Positions 25,213 to 34,174 of a stretch of DNA of 64,000 nt are shown piece after piece. The notes below the pieces were generated by a model. That model searched no databases, was not told the origin of the DNA, and worked only from the letters and a program-made list of their open reading frames with translations. Position 1 is the stretch's first letter. Every line of letters starts with the position of its first letter. Source of the DNA: an uncultured Eubacterium sp. (lineage in GTDB: Bacteria > Bacillota > Clostridia > Lachnospirales > Lachnospiraceae); assembly GCA_934322085.1 (NCBI GenBank), contig CAKRGF010000003.1:58572-122571 (forward strand), given 5' to 3'. The translations under genes were made by a program, and so were the position numbers.

Positions 25213-26541
25213 ATGAATAAAGAGAAAAAAACAAAAGCTTCCATTGACAATATTTATACATTAAATGGTAAAGTGCCGCTTGGTCATGCCGTGCCGTTTG
25301 GCTTACAGCACATTTTAGCAATGTTTGTGGCAAACATTGCGCCAATTATTATTGTGGCAAACGCCTGCAAATTATCAAACGGGCAGATTGCTATGTTGAT
25401 TCAGAGTGCTATGCTGATTGCCGGAATTGGTACGTTAATACAGTTGTTTCCAATCTGGCGTGTTGGTTCGGGTCTGCCGATTGTAATGGGAATTAGTTTT
25501 ACATTTGTATCTATTTTATGTTTTATTGGAACGACTTACGGATATGAGACGATTGTGGGTGCTGTTTTGATCGGTGGTATTTTAGAAGGAACGCTGGGGT
25601 TGTTTGCAAAGTACTGGCTGAAGTGGATTTCACCGATTGTAGCAGCGAGTGTTGTTACAGCAATTGGTTTTTCTCTGCTGTCGGTTGGTTCTGCTTCGTT
25701 TGGCGGTGGAAGTGGAAGTGAGAACTTTGGTTCGGTGCAGAACTGGATTATCGGAACTGTGACGTTACTTAGCTGTATTTTGTTTAATTTATTTGCTAAA
25801 TCTTATTTTAAACAGTTGTCAGTTTTATTTGGACTTGTGGTTGGATATATTCTGGCGGTTTGTATGCATCAGGTGGATTTTTCTGCACTTGCAAATACGT
25901 CAATTATTGCATTTCCGCATATTATGCCATTTAAGATGGAATTTAATTTAAATGCCATTGTATCGGTTACGTTAATTTTTCTTGTGTCGGCAACGGAGAC
26001 GATTGGAGATACGTCGGCACTTGCCTCATCCGGATTAAACCGTGATGTAACGGTGAAGGAAACAACAGGTTCGATTGCCTGTGATGGTTTTGTCAGTGCA
26101 TTATCTGCCTGCTTTGGCTGTCTGCCGATTACTTCTTTCAGCCAGAATGTTGGTCTTGTGGCAATGACAAAAGTTGTGAATCGGTTTGCTATTGCGACAG
26201 GGGCTGTTATTATGATTTTAGCAGGTATTTTTCCGATTTTCGGTGCTGTGCTTGCAACGCTTCCGGATTCTGTCCTTGGCGGGTGTACGATTATGATGTT
26301 TGGTACAATTGTAGTCAGTGGTATCCAGATGATTGGAAAATGTGGATTTACCCAGAGAAACATTACCATAGCTGCGTTGTCCTTAAGTGTGGGAATCGGT
26401 TTTACCCAGGTGCCGGAGATTTTTGCAATTTTTCCGCAGATTGTGCAAAATGTATTTGCTCAGAACTGCGTTGCAGTAGTCTTTTTGGTGGCTGTAATTC
26501 TGAATCTGGTACTGCCGAAAAATATGGAAGCAAAAGTTTGA
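25213..26541 (+). CDS. NCS2-family nucleobase permease, probably xanthine
   Basis: 442 residues with 12-14 helices. NCS2 motifs are present, including the QH of FGLQHILAMF, the acidic SATETIGD helix and FSQNVGLV. It imports a purine base with protons. Pairing with xpt favours xanthine (PbuX-like) over uracil or urate. The gene stops shortly before the promoter of the xylosidase. Confidence 0.88.
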   Translation: MNKEKKTKASIDNIYTLNGKVPLGHAVPFGLQHILAMFVANIAPIIIVANACKLSNGQIAMLIQSAMLIAGIGTLIQLFPIWRVGSGLPIVMGISFTFVSILCFIGTTYGYETIVGAVLIGGILEGTLGLFAKYWLKWISPIVAASVVTAIGFSLLSVGSASFGGGSGSENFGSVQNWIIGTVTLLSCILFNLFAKSYFKQLSVLFGLVVGYILAVCMHQVDFSALANTSIIAFPHIMPFKMEFNLNAIVSVTLIFLVSATETIGDTSALASSGLNRDVTVKETTGSIACDGFVSALSACFGCLPITSFSQNVGLVAMTKVVNRFAIATGAVIMILAGIFPIFGAVLATLPDSVLGGCTIMMFGTIVVSGIQMIGKCGFTQRNITIAALSLSVGIGFTQVPEIFAIFPQIVQNVFAQNCVAVVFLVAVILNLVLPKNMEAKV

Positions 26542-26621
26542 AAATCTTAAAGACAAGCCGTTGTTTTTTTGATATAATGTTACTGCAAACAGAAATGATT
26601 ACTTTTGGAGGTTATTAAATT

Positions 26622-28244
26622 ATGGAACAGATTAAAAATCCTGTATTGCCGGGGTTTAATGCAGACCCGTCAATCATTCGTGTCGATGACACGTATTATA
26701 TTGCAAATTCTACATTTGAGTGGTTCCCGGGGGTTCGCCTGCATGAGTCCAAAGATATGGTTCACTGGAAACTGCTTCCATCGGCATTGTCAACAACGAC
26801 ACTGCTTGATATGAAAGGAAATCCGTCTTCAGGCGGTATCTGGGCACCGGATCTTTCCTATGCAGATGGTAAGTTCTGGCTTGTTTACACAGATGTTAAA
26901 GTAGTCGAGGGACCATTCAAAGATATGATAAACTATATCACGACAGCAGAAGATATTCATGGTCCTTGGTCTGACCCGATTCGTGTGAATGGTGTTGGTT
27001 TTGATGCTTCGTTATTCCATGATGATGACGGAAGAAAATATCTTGTTCAGCAGACATGGGATCACAGAGAGTATCACCATGCATTTGATGGCATTACATT
27101 GACAGAATTTGATACAGATACGATGCAGTTAAAACCGGAGACAGCAAGAAATATTTATAATGGTACAGAGGTGAAATTGGTCGAGGGACCTCACTTGTAC
27201 AAAATTAATGGATATTATTATTTGTTTGCTGCCCAGGGCGGAACAGTATATACTCATCAGGAAGTGGTTGCCCGTTCCAAAACACTTGATGAATTAAGTT
27301 TCGAGACAGAACCGGATGGTCCATTTATCACAAACTTTGATACACCATATTTGGAAATCCAGAAACAGGGACATGGCGCACTTGTTGATACACCAAGTGG
27401 TGAGTGGTATTATGCAAGTCTTTGCGGACGTCCATGGACTCATGAGAATCAGTGCTGCATTGACCCACGTGGTTACTGTACTCTTGGACGTGAGACAGCG
27501 ATTCAGAAAGTATACTGGGATGAAGAAGGATGGCCTCGTATTGAAGGCGGCCATGGCGGAAAGGTTCTTGTAGATGCACCGAAAGATGCAATCAAAACAG
27601 ATGCACCGTTTGATCATTCCATGCATGATGAATTTGATACTGAAAAATTACATAATGAGTGGAATACTCTTCGTGTTCCATTTACGGATGCAATGGGAAC
27701 GACAGGAGATGGCAAACTGACTCTCCGCGGACAGGGTTCTCTGAGCAATAAACATGAGTTGTCACTGGTTGCAAAACGCTGGCAGGCATTTAACTTTGAT
27801 GCTTCTGTAAAAGTAAGTTACAATCCATTTTCCTATCAGCAGATGGCAGGACTTACGAATTACTACAATGACAAGCATTGGTCTTTTGCATTTATCACAT
27901 GGAATGAGAAAAATGGACGTGTTATTGAAGTTGCTCAGTGTAACCGTGGCGGCTATACATCATTCCTTCGCGATGATGCAATTCCAGTACCGGATGGCGC
28001 AGATGTCTGGTTCCGCACAAAAGTTAGAAAACAGACTTATACCTACGAATATTCATTTGATGGTGAGAATTACAAAGAAATTCCGGTAACTTTAGACGCA
28101 GCAATCTTATCAGATGACTATGTACTGCAGAGTTATGGTGGATTCTTTACCGGTGCATTTGTTGGTATGGCATGTGTTGATTATGCCGGATACAATACAG
28201 TTGCAGAGTTTAGAAGTTTTGATTACAAAGAGTATGAAGACTAA
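26622..28244 (+). CDS. xynB: GH43 beta-xylosidase
   Basis: 540 residues without a signal peptide, so probably intracellular. The N-terminal five-blade propeller starts NPVLPGFNADPS with the catalytic-base aspartate. FDASLFHDDDG carries the pKa-modulating Asp region, and KLVEGPHLYK the acid glutamate. A C-terminal beta-sandwich of about 200 residues follows. It matches the XynB group that splits xylobiose and short xylo-oligosaccharides from the non-reducing end. It stands alone; a TATAAT at 26573-26578 precedes it with a poor -35. GGAGG precedes the ATG. Confidence 0.92.
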   Translation: MEQIKNPVLPGFNADPSIIRVDDTYYIANSTFEWFPGVRLHESKDMVHWKLLPSALSTTTLLDMKGNPSSGGIWAPDLSYADGKFWLVYTDVKVVEGPFKDMINYITTAEDIHGPWSDPIRVNGVGFDASLFHDDDGRKYLVQQTWDHREYHHAFDGITLTEFDTDTMQLKPETARNIYNGTEVKLVEGPHLYKINGYYYLFAAQGGTVYTHQEVVARSKTLDELSFETEPDGPFITNFDTPYLEIQKQGHGALVDTPSGEWYYASLCGRPWTHENQCCIDPRGYCTLGRETAIQKVYWDEEGWPRIEGGHGGKVLVDAPKDAIKTDAPFDHSMHDEFDTEKLHNEWNTLRVPFTDAMGTTGDGKLTLRGQGSLSNKHELSLVAKRWQAFNFDASVKVSYNPFSYQQMAGLTNYYNDKHWSFAFITWNEKNGRVIEVAQCNRGGYTSFLRDDAIPVPDGADVWFRTKVRKQTYTYEYSFDGENYKEIPVTLDAAILSDDYVLQSYGGFFTGAFVGMACVDYAGYNTVAEFRSFDYKEYED

Positions 28245-28261
28245 TTAGAAATTTGTAAAAG

Positions 28262-28299
28262 CGAGTCGGTCACAAAAATGCTGGCCGGCTCGTATTTTT
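28262..28299 (+). terminator. Terminator after xylosidase
   Basis: CGAGTCGGTC region pairs with GGCCGGCTCG (G-U pairs included), followed by TATTTTT. Confidence 0.75.
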
Positions 28300-28313
28300 G
28301 AGAGGAGTCAGGT

Positions 28314-29291
28314 ATGCTTCGCATTGAGGATGAGTTAAAGAATAATCAAATATCCCGTTTCCAGCTTTTATATGGCGAGGAGCGTTACATGGTTCAGTAT
28401 TATCGGAATCAGTTGATTGAAAAACTATCAAATCCGGATGATGAGATGAACTGCACATTTTTTCGTGATAAACCGGAGCCATCCCAGATTGCCGAGGCGG
28501 CTCAGATTCTTCCTTTTTTTGCTGAAAACCGTTTGATTGTTGTAGTGGACAGTGGGTATTTTAAAAGCAGCAGCGATATGGCAGATTATGTGGAGTCATT
28601 TCCAGAGACCACATATATCATTTTTGTGGAGCGCGAGATTGATAAGCGCAACCGCCTTTTTAAGTGGATGAACAAAAACGGCTGTGTGACCGAGTGTACA
28701 AGACAGCCGGAACATATGTTGAAAAGGTGGATTGCCGGTTACATGAAAAAAGCAGGGAAAAGCATTTCAACAAAGGGTGCCGAGCGGTTAATTGAGCGAG
28801 TGGGAACGGATATGGAAATGCTCAGTAATGAACTTGAAAAATGCATCGGCTACGTGGGTGAAGATAAATTGATTGATGTGCCGGAAGTAGATGCAATTTG
28901 TTCGGGAGTAACGGTTTCCAAAATGTTTGACATGATTGATGCCGTGGCACTTGGCGAGAAAAATCGTGCGATGAAATTGTACGAAGATTTGTATACCAAC
29001 AAGGAATCGCCGATGTCCATTTTGTTTATGTTTTCGCGTCACATCAACATTTTGCTCCAGGTGAAGGAGTGTAAAAACCGCGGACTTCGCTCAGGAGAAA
29101 TTGCAAAAAAATGTGGGGTTCCTCCGTTTACAGTTCCTAAGTATGAAAAACAGGCGGCACTTTTTAAACGCAGTAAATTACTGGCGATGCTGCAAACCAG
29201 ATTGGAGTTGGAAGAGCAGTTTAAATCCGGTAAATTGTCGGACCAGTTAGCGGTGGAATTGTTTTTAATCGAGGCACTTAACGGGGAGTAG
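28314..29291 (+). CDS. holA: DNA polymerase III subunit delta
   Basis: 325 residues, typical HolA length. The N-terminal AAA+-like fold begins with FQLLYGEERYMVQYY, the degenerate P-loop position of delta subunits, and the C-terminal collar domain contains the ILFMFSRHINILLQVKE helix. It opens the sliding clamp within the clamp loader. It commonly lies near comEC in Firmicutes; here three genes intervene. GAGAGGAG precedes the ATG. Confidence 0.9.
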   Translation: MLRIEDELKNNQISRFQLLYGEERYMVQYYRNQLIEKLSNPDDEMNCTFFRDKPEPSQIAEAAQILPFFAENRLIVVVDSGYFKSSSDMADYVESFPETTYIIFVEREIDKRNRLFKWMNKNGCVTECTRQPEHMLKRWIAGYMKKAGKSISTKGAERLIERVGTDMEMLSNELEKCIGYVGEDKLIDVPEVDAICSGVTVSKMFDMIDAVALGEKNRAMKLYEDLYTNKESPMSILFMFSRHINILLQVKECKNRGLRSGEIAKKCGVPPFTVPKYEKQAALFKRSKLLAMLQTRLELEEQFKSGKLSDQLAVELFLIEALNGE

Positions 29292-29309
29292 AAAAGTTGT
29301 AATTTTCTA

Positions 29310-29337
29310 TTGACAAATTACCTTATTCTGATAAAAT
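29310..29337 (+). promoter_or_regulatory. tRNA-Ser promoter
   Basis: TTGACA (29310-29315), 16-bp spacer, TAAAAT (29332-29337), about 12 bases before the tRNA. Confidence 0.65.
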
Positions 29338-29349
29338 GGAATATGTTGT

Positions 29350-29435
29350 GGAGACGTATCGAAGTGGTCATAACGAGAACGACTCGAAATCGTTTTGCCT
29401 TCACGGGCACATGGGTTCGAATCCCATCGTCTCCG
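29350..29435 (+). tRNA. tRNA-Ser (CGA)
   Basis: 86 nt with a long variable arm. Acceptor stem GGAGACG (29350-29356) pairs with CGTCTCC (29428-29434); G29435 is the discriminator. The anticodon stem AACGA/TCGTT encloses CTCGAAA, with anticodon CGA at 29385-29387 (reads UCG). The T loop GGTTCGAATCC is standard. CCA is not encoded. Confidence 0.96.
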
Positions 29436-29443
29436 TTTTCATT

Positions 29444-29468
29444 CCCTCGCTGTGTGCGGGGGTTTTTT
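29444..29468 (+). terminator. Terminator after tRNA-Ser
   Basis: CCCTCGC (29444-29450) pairs with GCGGGGG (29456-29462), followed by six T. Confidence 0.85.
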
Positions 29469-29562
29469 ATTTAAAGAAAAACTTTGTTTCTTTTTCCATA
29501 ATATGATATGATAATAGTAACATATTTTTGATGGGAGCGGAGGCTTCGGAACGGAGGTTACT

Positions 29563-30678
29563 ATGGATAAAAAGGCAAAAAAATGGGTTGTTGACTTAAG
29601 TAATCCTATGTTAAAAGCGTATATTAATTATGGGCATGGTCTGGAGGAGGATGGAGTCGTAAGAACAGAAAGAGGAATTGAGTGTTATGCCAAATTTGAA
29701 TCCGGTTTATATCCAATGTATGCATTGGAATTTAAGGATTATTTGGAACAGCAGGAAATTGCGGTTGAGGATGTACAGGAAATACATTTAGTTGTAGCAG
29801 CGTATGATGAACAGGGTGAGGAAATTGATTTTTCAATCGAATATGAGAAATGCGCGCTGGTTTCAGAAGATGAATTGAATGGTTACAGCAATTCAGATAT
29901 TTTACCAACAACGAATTATAAGGTTATTGGCTCAAAGGAAATTACAAAAATAAAACTTACAGATTACAATGGCTACAAAGCGGATGGAGTTTCTCTTTCG
30001 GGTCATGAGCTTCACGATGCGGTTGGTATTAACATTCAGTTTACAAATGGTGAAATAAATAGAATACGGAAATTCATTCTGTTGAATATGGAATTGTTGC
30101 TGCCAGCAGACGAAAGGACGGAGCATTTACAAGAAAATAATGCCAGACAGGAAACAGTAGCAGAACCAAAAGTTTTAATTGCAGATTTGGAAGACAAAGA
30201 TATTGTAGGCTACATGAATCTTGGAAAAGGAATTGTTGAGGGTGGTGTGAACAAACTGGATGGTCTCATGCTTTTTGAAAATGAATACGATGAGGAAGTT
30301 AATTGCATGCTTGCGATTGATTTTAGCAGGTATTTATATAAAAAGGGTATCCGTATACAGGATGTCACCTCATTTGAAATTCAATTTGGTGTATATGATG
30401 CTTCCGGCACAGAACTTGATTTTGAGGAAGATTATCAGAAATGTGCGTTTGTGTCTGCAGAAGCGTTGAATGGTTATAGTGATTCTGATATTTTAGCAGA
30501 AGGAAACTATAAATTGATTGGTTCAAATGTTCACACAGTATTTGATTTAACAGTTTATGATGGCTCTATGCCACACAAGATAGAAGAGGGCGTTGGATTT
30601 AATATACAGGTTTTAAATGGTGACAGAAGCCAGACTAAATATGTCTCATTAAACAACTTAAAGTTTAATTATAAATAG
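29563..30678 (+). CDS. Unknown protein made of two tandem homologous domains
   Basis: 371 residues, no signal peptide or membrane helix. The halves (about residues 8-170 and 205-371) are clearly related. Each runs from a GxxxxGVxxxxG segment through an acidic EIDF/ELDFEEDYQKCAxVS block to LNGYSxSDIL and a YKxIGS strand. The pattern is mostly beta, and the protein is acidic. I do not recognise the family. It is a single gene with a candidate promoter TTGTTT-17-TATGAT (29484-29512) and CGGAGG before the ATG. A cytosolic ligand-binding or structural role is possible but unproven. Confidence 0.8.
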   Translation: MDKKAKKWVVDLSNPMLKAYINYGHGLEEDGVVRTERGIECYAKFESGLYPMYALEFKDYLEQQEIAVEDVQEIHLVVAAYDEQGEEIDFSIEYEKCALVSEDELNGYSNSDILPTTNYKVIGSKEITKIKLTDYNGYKADGVSLSGHELHDAVGINIQFTNGEINRIRKFILLNMELLLPADERTEHLQENNARQETVAEPKVLIADLEDKDIVGYMNLGKGIVEGGVNKLDGLMLFENEYDEEVNCMLAIDFSRYLYKKGIRIQDVTSFEIQFGVYDASGTELDFEEDYQKCAFVSAEALNGYSDSDILAEGNYKLIGSNVHTVFDLTVYDGSMPHKIEEGVGFNIQVLNGDRSQTKYVSLNNLKFNYK

Positions 30679-30747
30679 GCAGTTGACAAATAAGTGGTTC
30701 TATTATACCATACCCGTGTAGTAAAACATACGACAAGGGGTGCTTAT

Positions 30748-31785
30748 ATGATAGAAGTTGTGATTGCATTGTGCTTTGCATTAGGAGCATGGTTTTATTC
30801 TATTTTGCGATATTATGATTTGTGGAAACGCGGGAAAGTACCGGTGGTCTTTTTCGCGTTTTTACATATCATTTCTATCGTGGTTGTGTTTCTTTATGAA
30901 ACCGGAATATCCGCAATGATTTCTGATGTAGTTTCTGTCATTATGCATGCATATGCTGTAATATATGGCAGTGTTATGCTTCTGACACCGGTTTTGTGTT
31001 TTTTTCGTGGTATTGTACGTTGTATCGGGAAAAAAGCAGGATGCAGCGGAAAAATATACCGCTTCTTCAATCATCCGACCAAATTGATTCTTGGATTTTT
31101 TGTCATCACTTTATGTGCCGGTGCCGTTATTTTCTGGAAAAGCCGGTGCATATCATGGGAGGAGACTGTGATTTTGCAGGAGAATAAGAAAGAGCCTGTT
31201 AAGGATACTTCTATTGTTTATATTTCCAATTGCTTTGTAGGGAGTGATATGACCGCTCATGCATTTGATTCTCTGGTAGAAAAGGTCAATGAGAAAAAGC
31301 CTGATGTTATTTTGTTAGGAGGAAATTTGTTTGGCAAGCATACAAAAGAGGAAACGGTAGATAAAACGCTCGCAGGTATCAAAAAAATGAAGGCGGCATT
31401 GGGCATTTATATGGTGGAAGGATGTGCAGATTCTGCTCTTGTGGAGCAAAAGAAAGAAAAATTTTCTAGTGCAGGCGTGCATCTGCTTTTGGATGAAAGT
31501 GTATTTTTACATAATGGGCTTCAGATTGTTGGCTGCCGTGCGGCTGACAAAGAGGAAAAGCCGATGTCGTATACTTTATCCTTACTTGATAAAGAAAAGC
31601 CAAGTATTGTACTTGCAGGAGAGGCGATGGAGGAAAAACTAAAGGAAGAAAAGAAGATTTCTCTTGTCCTTTATCCGAAAAAAATAACGGATACCGGTAA
31701 CGGTGGAACAAGTGGTATAAACCAGATGTTTCCACGCAATGTACTGGCATCCGCAAAAATCAATTTCATACAGATTAAGAAATAA
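30748..31785 (+). CDS. Membrane protein with degenerate metallophosphoesterase domain
   Basis: 345 residues from the ATG after AAGGGG. Three or four N-terminal helices are followed by a domain that follows the calcineurin-like phosphoesterase pattern in order (KPDVILLGGNLF; ALGIYMVEGCADS; GLQIVGCRA; PSIVLAGEAM). Every metal ligand has been replaced: the expected D-x-H is SNC, GD is GN, GNHD is GCAD, and GHTH is missing. It should therefore not hydrolyse phosphoesters. It could serve as a binding or sensing domain. TTGACA lies at 30683-30688 with an unclear -10. Confidence 0.75.
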   Translation: MIEVVIALCFALGAWFYSILRYYDLWKRGKVPVVFFAFLHIISIVVVFLYETGISAMISDVVSVIMHAYAVIYGSVMLLTPVLCFFRGIVRCIGKKAGCSGKIYRFFNHPTKLILGFFVITLCAGAVIFWKSRCISWEETVILQENKKEPVKDTSIVYISNCFVGSDMTAHAFDSLVEKVNEKKPDVILLGGNLFGKHTKEETVDKTLAGIKKMKAALGIYMVEGCADSALVEQKKEKFSSAGVHLLLDESVFLHNGLQIVGCRAADKEEKPMSYTLSLLDKEKPSIVLAGEAMEEKLKEEKKISLVLYPKKITDTGNGGTSGINQMFPRNVLASAKINFIQIKK

Positions 31786-31789
31786 TTTG

Positions 31790-32509
31790 TCAGGCGAGCG
31801 GTTTTAAGACCTCACCAATTGGTTCATGCAGGATAAGATTTGCACGATTATCCTTTGAAGTTTTATCCTTATTAATGAGTACCAGCTTATCGCCCTGATA
31901 GTAGTCAATTAACCCGGCGGCCGGATAAACAACCAAAGAGGTTCCTCCGATAATCAGCAAATCAGCGTTGCGGATATAGGAAATGGCACGTTCCATAAGC
32001 GGCATATCAAGCCCCTCTTCATAGAGAACGACATCCGGTTTAATGACACCGCCACATTCGCAGTGAGGAACACCGTCCATAGCTAAAATATCCTCTAAAG
32101 AATAAAATTTATGACAGTGTGTGCAGTGATTTCGCAAAACAGAGCCGTGAAGTTCTAATACTTCCTTACTTCCTGCTTTTTGGTGCAGACCATCAATGTT
32201 TTGTGTAATAACTGCTTTTAGTTTGCCCTGCTTTTCCAAATTGGCAAGAGCAATGTGAGCGGCATTAGGCTCGGCGTCAGGAAACAGCATTTTATCCCGG
32301 TAAAAGCGGTAAAATTCTTCCGGGTTACGGATATAAAAACTGTGGGACAGAATCGTTTCCGGCGGATAATCATAGTTCTGCTTATATAATCCATCAACAC
32401 TTCTAAAATCCGGAATTTTACTTTCTGTCGAGACACCGGCACCGCCAAAAAATACAATGTTATCGGATTCATCAATCCATTGCAGTAGTTGTTCTTGTCC
32501 TTTACTCAT
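31790..32509 (-). CDS. cobB: Sir2-family NAD-dependent protein deacylase
   Basis: 239 residues. Sirtuin motifs are complete: GAGVSTESKIPDFRS for NAD binding, TQNIDGLH with catalytic His in LELHGS, zinc cysteines CTHC and CECGG, and GTSLVVYPAA. It removes acyl groups from lysines, using NAD. The gene ends 4 bp from the end of the convergent phosphoesterase-like gene with no terminator between them. GGGAGG precedes the ATG. Confidence 0.94.
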   Translation of the reverse strand: MSKGQEQLLQWIDESDNIVFFGGAGVSTESKIPDFRSVDGLYKQNYDYPPETILSHSFYIRNPEEFYRFYRDKMLFPDAEPNAAHIALANLEKQGKLKAVITQNIDGLHQKAGSKEVLELHGSVLRNHCTHCHKFYSLEDILAMDGVPHCECGGVIKPDVVLYEEGLDMPLMERAISYIRNADLLIIGGTSLVVYPAAGLIDYYQGDKLVLINKDKTSKDNRANLILHEPIGEVLKPLA

Positions 32510-32559
32510 ACGTTAAACCTCCCTTTTGTAAATCCAGTGACTATTTTTATCTTAGCACA

Positions 32560-34173
32560 TTAGGGGCGAAATGAAAAGGTTTTCGTATAAGCGGAGTAAA
32601 TCCATTTGGACTGATTTTTGATTTTACATCTCAGTCGGATTTGCAGTCTTTTTTTGCTCTTTTTAATCGTTGCTGCCGTATTTTTTTTGATTGTTTTCTT
32701 TTTCCATTTTCCCTTACCATACCGATAGGAGATAATTGTCTGGTATTTTTTGCTCTTTTTTTTCCAGGTGACTTTGTATTTTTTCTTGCTTTTCTTTACC
32801 TTAACGCCATATGGTTTCTTCGGTTTTGACACAGACTTTTTAGCCGCCGGTGCAGGCGAATTAGAAACAGTCGGCGTACTTGTCGCATCCGGTGTACTTG
32901 TGAATGCCGGCGTGCTTGTAGCAGGAATGGCTTTGGCAAGTGTAACGCAGAACAGGGTTCCACTGTCGTTGGAATAGTATAAACGCCCCTTGTTATCGGC
33001 TGTAATACTGGACAGGCAGTATTGTTTTGCCTGTGGAATATACAAAGCGTGAAGGGAGGCGCTTGTTTTTCCTTCTGTGTCTTTAAATGCGTACAAACCA
33101 CCCGGCAAAGCATTCATGGAGAAATAGACCGTTACTTCTTCGGTAGAAGAACTGCGGGTTGACACAAGAGGAGAAGATTTGACTTCAGCATTTTGAAATC
33201 CTTTTACCTGATAAATAGGTTTTAAAGTCAGGGCATCCATAATACAGACATAGCCATATTGGTCTGCCATACATCCAACATATAAACGATTGTTATAAAT
33301 AGTTGGTGTACTGGTGCAGGTAATAAAATTGGCACCACTCATAATTTTACCGGAGGAAACCTTTGTGATTTTTTGCTCCGTGCATTGTATCTGAAATAAT
33401 GTGCCGTCTTTTGCCACGGTATAAAGGGCGTCGGTTTCTTTGTGATAGGTCAGACTGGCACGGATGTTTGCCGTAGTTGTCAGAACGGCGGTATCATATA
33501 CAACCGGTTCCGTGAGACTGTGGCTTACTAAAATGCCGTTATCACCGGTGAAATAAAGTGCACCCTCATAGACAATGGCACCGCTCCAATAGTAACCGCT
33601 CGGATGGTCTGTATCTTCATAAGTCCAAACAGTTGAGCCATCCTTTGCATTCAGGCAGTAGAAGAGACCTGTAGTTGTACCGTTTGACAAAACATTTGTC
33701 GTGCCGGCATAGAGATATCCGTCCTGATAAAAGGTAGTCGAAAGAGACTGCCCGCCAAACGACTCGCTCTGCCATAGACTTGTCATTGAAGTGATGTCAA
33801 CACATTCCATCGTGCCATTTGCCAGCGGAATATATAAAAAATGCTCCTCAAGAAGCATGTTGCAGACGCTGTTCATTTTTTCTTTTAAAGTAGTTTGTCT
33901 GAGAACCTGTCCATTTGCATAAGACAGTTCATAAAGTATATTCGAATTTACAACATAGATGCCGTTTGTTCCCATAATCGGAATCGAGTTGTATGAGATT
34001 CCCTTTATGGAAAATTTGTTTGTCCAGATAGCACCGCAGTCAGCGGTATCCTCCGGTGTTACAGAGGATACCACGTTAGCACCATCCATTCCCTGCTCAT
34101 TGCGAAAAGTCGAAAATGCACTAAGGAAGATGGCAGCGGTGAGTATCAGACATAAAAATGTCTTTTTCTTCAT
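32560..34173 (-). CDS. Secreted PQQ-type beta-propeller protein with basic C-terminal domain
   Basis: 537 residues. A signal peptide (about 1-20) is followed by six to eight repeats of the quinoprotein/PQQ-like blade, for example LFYCLNAKDGSTVWTYE and LYVGCMADQYGYVCIMD. A Ser/Thr/Pro/Ala linker follows, then a lysine-rich Fn3-like domain of about 90 residues (TWKKKSKKY). The start lies 1-2 bp after the stop of the B12-riboswitch-controlled DUF4430 gene, so it shares that control. Propellers of this sort can be enzymes or binding scaffolds; a surface role in corrinoid capture is inferred only from the operon. Confidence 0.82.
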   Translation of the reverse strand: MKKKTFLCLILTAAIFLSAFSTFRNEQGMDGANVVSSVTPEDTADCGAIWTNKFSIKGISYNSIPIMGTNGIYVVNSNILYELSYANGQVLRQTTLKEKMNSVCNMLLEEHFLYIPLANGTMECVDITSMTSLWQSESFGGQSLSTTFYQDGYLYAGTTNVLSNGTTTGLFYCLNAKDGSTVWTYEDTDHPSGYYWSGAIVYEGALYFTGDNGILVSHSLTEPVVYDTAVLTTTANIRASLTYHKETDALYTVAKDGTLFQIQCTEQKITKVSSGKIMSGANFITCTSTPTIYNNRLYVGCMADQYGYVCIMDALTLKPIYQVKGFQNAEVKSSPLVSTRSSSTEEVTVYFSMNALPGGLYAFKDTEGKTSASLHALYIPQAKQYCLSSITADNKGRLYYSNDSGTLFCVTLAKAIPATSTPAFTSTPDATSTPTVSNSPAPAAKKSVSKPKKPYGVKVKKSKKKYKVTWKKKSKKYQTIISYRYGKGKWKKKTIKKNTAATIKKSKKRLQIRLRCKIKNQSKWIYSAYTKTFSFRP

Positions 34174-34174
34174 C

